A program made the position numbers and the translations under genes. 31,139 bases of DNA from a virus, in IMG/VR virus record IMGVR_UViG_3300044970_000564, positions 1-31,139 of that record. One strand, written 5' to 3'. The notes beneath the pieces are model-generated. The model searched no databases. It was not told the origin of the DNA and saw only the letters and a program-made list of their open reading frames with translations. Within the stretch, counting starts at the first letter, position 1. Every line of letters begins with the position of its first letter. This document shows positions 7,093 to 11,864 of the stretch, one piece after another.

Positions 7093-7346
7093 TAGTAGTC
7101 TTTCCCCTTTGCTTTATTTTCAATAAGTTTATCTCTTTCATCAACGACAGTTATCATAAATGCCATCATTTTTTTATAAGATTCTGGATTATCCATAATC
7201 TTATTATAGTGGTGACCACAAAAAAGTAGATCTCCATTAAGACCAGTTACTCTAACTAAAGCCTCTGCTGCACAAGAATCACAACGATCTGTTGCCTTAA
7301 GAACCCACTGCTTTTCTACAATATCTTCTGCTATAGTCATATTCAT
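7092..7346 (-). CDS. DUF7455-like zinc-binding protein
   Basis: The 84-aa product holds the pattern RCDSCAAEALVRV...GDLLFCGHH, giving C22, C25, C43 and H46 as likely zinc ligands. This matches the small actinobacterial DUF7455 family. After the knuckle comes a helical tail. Its role is unknown; nucleic-acid or protein contact is the usual guess. The start is uncertain: an AGGAG lies six bases before the first ATG (7346), but a perfect -10 box abuts that ATG, so a leaderless start at the third codon (MTIAEDI) is possible. Confidence 0.72.
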   Translation of the reverse strand: MNMTIAEDIVEKQWVLKATDRCDSCAAEALVRVTGLNGDLLFCGHHYNKIMDNPESYKKMMAFMITVVDERDKLIENKAKGKDY

Positions 7347-7375
7347 ATTATACTCCTAGTTTCTCTATTTTTCAA
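7347..7375 (-). promoter_or_regulatory. Sigma-70-type promoter abutting the DUF7455-like gene
   Basis: On the - strand TTGAAA (7370-7375), a 17-base spacer and TATAAT (7347-7352) end exactly at the annotated ATG. Transcription starting about seven bases after the -10 would begin at the A of the second in-frame ATG, giving a leaderless message. Confidence 0.6.
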
Positions 7376-7393
7376 CACAGCCTATATTAAACT

Positions 7394-8050
7394 TTATTCA
7401 AAAAACTTTTTTTGCCAAACTTCTTTTTTATAAAAGTTAGAAAGTCCTTTTCTTTGGTTTATCTTTTTTTCCCAAAAAAAATCGCTATATTCTTGACTTT
7501 CAGATTTCCAATCTTCTCTTTTTATAGGTATTATTTGAAACATTGGGGTTCCAGCAGGGATGGTTCCCGTAAAACTTTTTTTAATATAAAATGGTATATT
7601 TCCTATTTGAGCATGTATTGATTTATCAAAATCAACAATTCCTGAAAGAGTTATAAATGGTAGGTCAACCCTATTTAAAGGATGCACTACAAGAGCAGAG
7701 TATCCATCTGGCAATATTGTTGACCAAGGTCTTTGCCAAATAAACTCAATGTTGTAAAAAGAGTTATCAATTGGCATATCCGATGTTTCTCTATAATGAA
7801 ATAGTGGCACCTTACTGTCAAAAAAAACCTTTAGTCCATCTTCTTCATCTATAATATTAATATCACACCATGTAGTTTGAATATACCCATTAGACATGGA
7901 GTCTAAAAAAGGAATACACTTTTTTACATTAAATAAATCTTTTCCTGATTTTATACTTTTATACCAATCTGGAATAAAATTTTTTGCTGGCTGAGGAAAC
8001 ATGACAGCATCCTCTATATCTTTTGTGCCAGGAACAAAAGTTATTTTCAT
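7394..8050 (-). CDS. Conserved phage protein, paralogue of the 246-aa gene at 27622
   Basis: The 218-aa soluble protein has no assigned function. Landmarks are PAKNFIPDWYKSIK near residue 22, KKCIPFLDSMSNGYIQT near 43, a beta-rich centre, GYSALVVHPLNRVDLPFITL near 117, SGIVDFDK, and GTPMFQIIPIKREDWKSE near 169. The same landmarks in the same order occur in the 27622-28362 product, so the two are paralogues. The strand-rich profile suggests a beta-sandwich or jelly roll. The ATG overlaps the stop of the FmdB-like gene (ATGA). Confidence 0.7.
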   Translation of the reverse strand: MKITFVPGTKDIEDAVMFPQPAKNFIPDWYKSIKSGKDLFNVKKCIPFLDSMSNGYIQTTWCDINIIDEEDGLKVFFDSKVPLFHYRETSDMPIDNSFYNIEFIWQRPWSTILPDGYSALVVHPLNRVDLPFITLSGIVDFDKSIHAQIGNIPFYIKKSFTGTIPAGTPMFQIIPIKREDWKSESQEYSDFFWEKKINQRKGLSNFYKKEVWQKKFFE

Positions 8051-8232
8051 TTTCTATGATCCGTTGAATAAAACCCAGTACCATTAAAAATTGCTGTTAC
8101 ATTAGAATATACACGCTCCAGTGGTAGGGTGCAAGTTTCACACCCATACCCTGGATCGCTATCTTTAATAGAACGAACTTTAATGACTATACCTTCACAA
8201 GCACCAGTACATTTATATTCGTATGCTGGCAA
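8047..8232 (-). CDS. FmdB-type zinc-ribbon protein
   Basis: The 61-aa product opens MPAYEYKC and has ligands C8, C12, C31 and C34, then VTAIFNGTGFYSTDHRK. The PxYEYxCxxC...R.i.D..P.C..C...F.GsGFYsTD layout is that of FmdB family zinc ribbons, small putative regulators. The first pair is spaced CxxxC rather than CxxC. The start is a TTG immediately after the endolysin stop; no other in-frame start keeps the MPxYEY opening. Confidence 0.82.
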   Translation of the reverse strand: MPAYEYKCTGACEGIVIKVRSIKDSDPGYGCETCTLPLERVYSNVTAIFNGTGFYSTDHRK

Positions 8233-8877
8233 TTACTTAACCTGATTTGCCTTAGAGCCACCTGAAGACTTTTTTACTACAGGCTTCACAGTTTTTGCTG
8301 ACTCTTTCTTTGGTGCTGGTGCTTCAGTTGCTGCCAACTTGTTTAGTAGTGGAAGGTCTTCTTCACCAGTGTAGACTGGGCGACCCCAACCAACAATTCC
8401 GTTGATCAACTTCTTTTTATTGTTCTTAACATATGCACGAGTCTTCTCTACGCACATTCCTCCGTTGCGCTGGTCTCCCTTTGCAGTTCCTGAAGTGTTT
8501 CCTTCAATAACCTGGATTGTTCCATCGCCATTATTCTTGATGCAAATACCAACATGTGAAATACGATTTACACCATCTTCTGGGAAATCAAAATAAATCC
8601 AGTCTCCTGGTGTTGGATCATCATTGCGAGCATCTGCCCAACGATTATTTTTCTTAAACCAATCTGATGCTGCTACTGTTGATGCAGACTTTGGATACTT
8701 CTTTGGATTTAAGCCAGATGTGAACGCACACCACGAAACAAACGATTGGCACCATGGCTGAAAATTCATTCCAGTCCATTTACCATACTTTGTTTCATTA
8801 TCTTTAGGGCCTTCAATAGTCCCTACTTCTTTCTTTGCAACTTCAATGATTGCTTCTAATGAGCCTTTGACAGCCAT
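8233..8877 (-). CDS. CHAP-domain endolysin
   Basis: The 214-aa product carries a CHAP (NlpC/P60-superfamily) amidase/endopeptidase domain at residues 7-165. Catalytic Cys43 is in PWCQSFVSW, His108 in RISHVGI and the third polar residue in VIEGNTSG (E125/N127). The final 50 residues are a low-complexity Lys/Pro/Ser linker-like tail (APAPKKESAKTVKPVVKK) that may bind the wall electrostatically. There is no signal peptide, so release needs a holin. The enzyme cuts peptidoglycan peptides during lysis. It has its own sigma-70 promoter, 27 bases upstream of a good AGGAGG site. Confidence 0.88.
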   Translation of the reverse strand: MAVKGSLEAIIEVAKKEVGTIEGPKDNETKYGKWTGMNFQPWCQSFVSWCAFTSGLNPKKYPKSASTVAASDWFKKNNRWADARNDDPTPGDWIYFDFPEDGVNRISHVGICIKNNGDGTIQVIEGNTSGTAKGDQRNGGMCVEKTRAYVKNNKKKLINGIVGWGRPVYTGEEDLPLLNKLAATEAPAPKKESAKTVKPVVKKSSGGSKANQVK

Positions 8878-8903
8878 GTAAACCTCCTAAGTTTAGTACT
8901 ACA

Positions 8904-8932
8904 AGTATACCAAAAGATGAGCAGTTTTACAA
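8904..8932 (-). promoter_or_regulatory. Promoter of the endolysin gene
   Basis: On the - strand the promoter has TTGTAA (8927-8932), a 17-base spacer and TATACT (8904-8909), with the extended TGG just before the -10. It contains the GGTATACTT 9-mer shared by five promoters in this window. Confidence 0.72.
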
Positions 8933-8946
8933 CTTACTCAGGTTGT

Positions 8947-8964
8947 TTTAGACGGTGGTCTAAA
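8947..8964 (-). terminator. Hairpin after the Hsp20 gene
   Basis: A 7-bp perfect stem (TTTAGAC with GTCTAAA, 4-base loop) begins two bases after the Hsp20 stop. A second small hairpin (ACAAC with GTTGT) follows at 8929-8946. No U tract follows, so this may be a weak or factor-dependent terminator or an mRNA 3' stabiliser. Confidence 0.35.
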
Positions 8965-8966
8965 TG

Positions 8967-9383
8967 TTACTTTATCTTAATAGTTTTAGGCTTTTTGTCT
9001 TCAGGAATAATACGATCTACATTAATATGTAGCATACCATCCTTCATCTCAGCCCCAGTTACTTCCATGTATTCTCCAAGAGCAAATGATCGTGTGAACT
9101 TACGACCTGCAATGCCTTTGTGAACAACTTCAGCATCTGTTACTTCAACAATCTCTCCCTTGATAATTAATGTTCCATTATCTACAGATACATTAATATC
9201 ATTTTTTGAAAATCCTGCAATAGCAATAGAAATTCTATATGTATCTTCATCTAACTTAAGAAGATCATATGGAGGATATGATGTTGTATTTGTTTTATGT
9301 GCTGTATTAAGACGACCCAACTCTCTGTTGAATCCAATAAAAAAAGGATCATTGAAAAGATCCATAGCGAACTGTGTTACCAT
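8967..9383 (-). CDS. Small heat-shock protein (Hsp20, IbpA-like)
   Basis: The 138-aa alpha-crystallin-domain chaperone starts with a short N-arm (FNDPFFIGFNRELGRL). The domain runs YPPYDLLKLDEDTYRISIAI...NDINVSVDNGTLIIKGE, with the IbpA signature HKGIAGRKFTRSFALGEYM at about 88-106. The C-terminal anchor is short (KTIKIK, an IxI motif). It would hold unfolding proteins in the cytosol during infection. Hsp20 genes are known in several tailed phages. It has a separate extended -10 promoter, with a 5' leader of about 50 bases downstream of the tRNA cluster. Confidence 0.9.
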   Translation of the reverse strand: MVTQFAMDLFNDPFFIGFNRELGRLNTAHKTNTTSYPPYDLLKLDEDTYRISIAIAGFSKNDINVSVDNGTLIIKGEIVEVTDAEVVHKGIAGRKFTRSFALGEYMEVTGAEMKDGMLHINVDRIIPEDKKPKTIKIK

Positions 9384-9438
9384 TTTATTCCCCTTTCAAG
9401 CGAATAAGTTAATGTACCCCCGTAGGCAGTACGATACT

Positions 9439-9447
9439 ATTATACCA
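9439..9447 (-). promoter_or_regulatory. Extended -10 promoter of the Hsp20 gene
   Basis: TGGTATAAT on the - strand is a consensus -10 with the TG extension. Any -35 would fall inside the 3' end of tRNA-Glu. Immediately downstream is the short inverted repeat AGTATCGTACT, which could be a site of control. Confidence 0.6.
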
Positions 9448-9454
9448 GAATCAG

Positions 9455-9526
9455 TAGCCCTACAGAGAATTGAACTCTGCCCACCAAGATGAAAGCCTGG
9501 TATCCTAACCACTAGACGATAGGGCC
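9455..9526 (-). tRNA. tRNA-Glu (anticodon UUC)
   Basis: A 72-base cloverleaf can be drawn. The acceptor GGCCCTA pairs with TAGGGCT, the anticodon stem CCAGG with CTTGG and the T stem CAGAG with CTCTG. The anticodon loop CTTTCAT gives UUC. The discriminator is A and CCA is not encoded. The first acceptor pair is G-U. Confidence 0.9.
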
Positions 9527-9527
9527 T

Positions 9528-9601
9528 TGGAGCGGATAGCGGGAATCAAACCCGCACATTAACCTTGGCAAGGTTACGCACTATCACTATGCAATATCCG
9601 C
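9528..9601 (-). tRNA. tRNA-Gly (anticodon GCC)
   Basis: A 74-base cloverleaf can be drawn. The acceptor GCGGATA pairs with TATCCGC, the anticodon stem TAACC with GGTTA and the T stem GCGGG with CCCGC. The loop TTGCCAA gives GCC. The 3' end TCCA includes an encoded CCA. One base separates it from tRNA-Glu. Confidence 0.92.
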
Positions 9602-9602
9602 T

Positions 9603-9678
9603 TGGCTGGTCTGGCAGGCCTCGATCCTGCGACTTGCGAATTAACAGTTCGCCACTCTACCAACTGAGTTACAGACCA
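9603..9678 (-). tRNA. tRNA-Asn (anticodon GUU)
   Basis: A 76-base cloverleaf can be drawn. The acceptor TGGTCTG pairs with CAGACCA, the anticodon stem GCGAA with TTCGC and the T stem GCAGG with CCTGC. The loop CTGTTAA gives GUU. Discriminator G and an encoded CCA follow. It begins seven bases after the subtilase stop and is probably cut from the same transcript. Confidence 0.92.
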
Positions 9679-9685
9679 AAACCTT

Positions 9686-10564
9686 TTACTTTAGTATGTC
9701 CACAAATACACTAGTTTGTGTATTACGACCAACCGCTTTTTGGCTAATAGACTTCATATAGTCATATGTTAATTGATATGTACCCTTGTAGTTTTTAGCC
9801 CAATATGCAGAAAATGCTGCTGTTGCTGCTGATGTTCCAACAGATCTTTTTACCTGAGTATCAAATGACTCAAGAGCATAAAAATCTACAGCAGGTCCTC
9901 CATTTGAAAATGGAGAAATTGCTTTATCTGCAGTTGCTCCAGCAATGGTTACTGCTGAAGGAATACATGCTGGGAAATTAACCCTAGCAATATCTCTATT
10001 ATTACCTGCAGCAAACATTGTAGCAACACCCATAGAAGACAATGTGTCAATATTTTTGATCAGTGAATCATGTCTTGTGGTTATTGGACAATAGTTTGCG
10101 CCAGATCGTAGATTGTGATTTCCTAAAGATGCAGATACTGAAACAATGTTATACTTTTGCTTGTTTGCAATTGACCAATCAAGCGCTCTTGCTATTTCAA
10201 TATCGCTAAAGGTAGAAATTTTACCATTTGGCAATACCCCAGCAATACGAATAAATATAATATTAACATCTGGGTTGACCTTATTTGCAATAAGAGACAT
10301 AATTGTTCCATGCTCAAATCCACCAGTCAGTGCCTGTGAAGATGGTAATGTTGCAGATCCAGGGCCTTCTTGAAACTTGGTTCCATTTAGGCATGGTCTA
10401 CTATCTAAAATACATACCTCTTGTACTAACTTTGCTTTTAGTTGAGGAATAGAGGAATCAATTGCTGTATCAATAATTACAATTGATTTTTCTGTTGATG
10501 CACTTGCAGGTTGAAGCAAAACTAAACCTAGAATTGCCATAAGCCCCACTGCTATTTTTTTCAT
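9686..10564 (-). CDS. Secreted subtilisin-like serine protease (S8)
   Basis: The 292-aa product starts with a Sec signal peptide (MKKIAVGLMAILGLVLL..ASAS, cleavage near residue 22). A compact S8 domain follows with the full triad: D32 (IIDTAID), H85 (EHGT) and S245 (GTSAATA), plus the oxyanion Asn188 (AAGNN). No propeptide is obvious between the signal and the first strand, so the enzyme may fold without one or be activated differently. C51, C58, C159 and C200 could form disulfides outside the cell. A secreted protease is unusual phage cargo; targets could be host surface proteins or the neighbouring secreted proteins. It ends just before the tRNAs. Confidence 0.88.
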   Translation of the reverse strand: MKKIAVGLMAILGLVLLQPASASTEKSIVIIDTAIDSSIPQLKAKLVQEVCILDSRPCLNGTKFQEGPGSATLPSSQALTGGFEHGTIMSLIANKVNPDVNIIFIRIAGVLPNGKISTFSDIEIARALDWSIANKQKYNIVSVSASLGNHNLRSGANYCPITTRHDSLIKNIDTLSSMGVATMFAAGNNRDIARVNFPACIPSAVTIAGATADKAISPFSNGGPAVDFYALESFDTQVKRSVGTSAATAAFSAYWAKNYKGTYQLTYDYMKSISQKAVGRNTQTSVFVDILK

Positions 10565-10574
10565 TTTTTTCTCC

Positions 10575-10766
10575 TTATATCATTAGACGGACTACATGAC
10601 AACATGGGTCGCCACCGTCTTCCCATTCTTGAACTTCTTCTTCATCCATATATTGGTATCCACCATCGTGAGTATTGCAGTATGGGTCTGAGATCCATCC
10701 CCGCTCAATACCGCTTGTTAGCCAGATACCAAATTCTGCATCTTCTATGTCATCTTCTTTATGCAT
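10575..10766 (-). CDS. Small acidic phage protein
   Basis: The 63-aa, strongly acidic product has a WISDPYCNTHDGG centre, a run EEEVQEWEDGGDPCCHVVRL and cysteines at 30, 55 and 56. Similar PYCxTHD...EWEDGGDPC proteins are frequent in actinophages, with unknown role; a metal site from the Cys and His residues is conceivable. A perfect promoter sits so close that transcription should begin at or next to the ATG, so the message is probably leaderless. Confidence 0.62.
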   Translation of the reverse strand: MHKEDDIEDAEFGIWLTSGIERGWISDPYCNTHDGGYQYMDEEEVQEWEDGGDPCCHVVRLMI

Positions 10767-10772
10767 ATTAAA

Positions 10773-10801
10773 AGTATACCCCTAAACGCTTACTACGTCA
10801 A
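10773..10801 (-). promoter_or_regulatory. Sigma-70 promoter for the 63-aa gene (leaderless)
   Basis: On the - strand the promoter has TTGACG (10796-10801), a 17-base spacer and TATACT (10773-10778). The ATG starts seven bases after the -10, so the transcript should start at the start codon. The -35 overlaps the end of the Ntn hydrolase gene. It contains the shared GGTATACTT. Confidence 0.75.
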
Positions 10802-11312
10802 CTGGACCCATACAGGATGGGCTAAATTTAATGGCTGCATTTACTGCACCAACAACACGCTTTCTAGCGTCTTTTGTTTTTTCTGTGGCATTTAAATATC
10901 CATAAGCATATTCAGCACCTGACCCCATAGCAAGATAAGGAAGTGTATACTTAGACAAAGACATATCGCCAGAACTGTGCTCATAGATTTGTCCACGAAC
11001 AGCAATTATCAAACCAAGATCTCCATCCTTAGATGTGTCAACCCAAAAGTCGTTATAGAATGCCCTAAGTTGTTTAATAAACTTAGTCTGCATAAACTTA
11101 TCTGTATCTTTAATGTCTGGTACATAGGGGTTAAAGTTATAGCGAATTCTCTCTCCGTCCATTGAGCCAGCATACCCAATAAGATAGGGTCCTAGTTTCC
11201 AAACCTTTGGGCTAGATAGTGCTAAAATGGTTCCATCATCAGATGCCCCACGATCTCCAGCCATGTAGATCTTATTGTTTAACTCATCACGAACAACTGC
11301 AATACAAGTCAT
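10782..11312 (-). CDS. Proteasome beta-subunit-like Ntn hydrolase
   Basis: The 176-aa product has the fold signature of proteasome beta subunits and HslV. A Thr directly follows Met (MTCIAVV), which would become the N-terminal nucleophile after Met removal. Asp20 (MAGDRGAS) and Lys36 (SPKVWKLG) stand where Asp17 and Lys33 do in the classical enzyme, and a GSG turn (AMGSGAEYAYGYL) follows. It has no propeptide, like HslV. It may assemble as a ring and cleave peptides in the cytosol; an unfoldase partner is not in view. It has its own consensus promoter and a GGAGGGG ribosome site. Confidence 0.82.
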   Translation of the reverse strand: MTCIAVVRDELNNKIYMAGDRGASDDGTILALSSPKVWKLGPYLIGYAGSMDGERIRYNFNPYVPDIKDTDKFMQTKFIKQLRAFYNDFWVDTSKDGDLGLIIAVRGQIYEHSSGDMSLSKYTLPYLAMGSGAEYAYGYLNATEKTKDARKRVVGAVNAAIKFSPSCMGPVDVVSV

Positions 11313-11342
11313 GCAGAAACCCCTCCCAAAGCGATATATTCA

Positions 11343-11372
11343 AGTATACCATTCCCTGGAAGGGGCTGTCAA
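11343..11372 (-). promoter_or_regulatory. Consensus promoter of the Ntn hydrolase gene
   Basis: On the - strand the promoter has TTGACA (11367-11372), an 18-base spacer and TATACT (11343-11348), preceded by the TGG extension. It has the strongest elements of any promoter in the window. The GGTATACTT motif is present. Confidence 0.8.
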
Positions 11373-11392
11373 ATAGGGTCAAAGATGTTTAA

Positions 11393-11692
11393 TTATGCTG
11401 TCTTTGATATTTTTCTGCGCTTCTCAACTGCTGCATCTTGCACTGTTACTGCATTTTTATCTGTGGTAGAAAATGCTGCATTGATTTCATCTCTTGTAAG
11501 TTTTCCGTCATCCATAAATGCACGAGCCAACTTCTCAACAACAACTGCTACTGCGCTAAGGCCTGCAACTGTCATAGCCTTTGCTACTGAGATTCCTGCG
11601 ATTGCGCCAGCACCGATTACTGCTAATGCATTTGCTGCGAATACCGCAACAATACGCATAAGAATATTCCAAATGTTTGTGATACTGTTCAT
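11393..11692 (-). CDS. Small two-helix membrane protein, possible holin
   Basis: The 99-aa product has a long hydrophobic stretch (residues 9-52, broken by IGAGAIAG) that reads as two membrane helices. A charged, soluble tail follows (KLARAFMDDGKLTRDEINAAF...VEKRRKISKTA). The DDGKLTRDEI segment resembles an EF-hand-like loop but is too short to call. Two helices and a basic C-terminus would suit a holin. It is two bases downstream of the 56-aa membrane protein gene, with a GGAGG site before the ATG. Confidence 0.6.
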   Translation of the reverse strand: MNSITNIWNILMRIVAVFAANALAVIGAGAIAGISVAKAMTVAGLSAVAVVVEKLARAFMDDGKLTRDEINAAFSTTDKNAVTVQDAAVEKRRKISKTA

Positions 11693-11693
11693 A

Positions 11694-11864
11694 TTAGTCC
11701 TCCTCCCTGCTTCTAATAGGATAAGTTAATATCCATGTGGTCATTGTTATCATAATTCCATAACCAACTACGGTCTTTGCAGATCCGTCCAAAACAACCC
11801 AGGCAATAAACATGCCAAGGAGTGTCCACTGTTGGTCAAGAATATCCTTGATTAGTTTTACCAT
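11694..11864 (-). CDS. 56-aa two-helix membrane protein
   Basis: The gene encodes 56 aa starting MVKLIKDILDQQWTLLGMFI. The first membrane helix (TLLGMFIAWVVL) and the second (VVGYGIMITMTTWILTYPI) flank a short DGSAKT turn, and the end is charged (RSREED). The ATG overlaps the stop of the 800-aa gene (ATGGTAA, 7 bp), and its AGGAGG ribosome site is built from the SRR codons of that gene. Tight packing supports translation. It could pair with the 99-aa protein as holin/antiholin or form an anchor for the 800-aa protein. Confidence 0.68.
   Translation of the reverse strand: MVKLIKDILDQQWTLLGMFIAWVVLDGSAKTVVGYGIMITMTTWILTYPIRSREED

Noticed and set aside
9455-9678. tRNA cluster as an integration (att) site
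   Set aside because: The tRNAs are complete phage genes inside an operon, with no integrase, excisionase or duplicated tRNA end in the window.
11437-11500. EF-hand calcium site in the 99-aa membrane protein
   Set aside because: DDGKLTRDE fits only part of the 12-residue loop and the flanking helices are not the usual ones.
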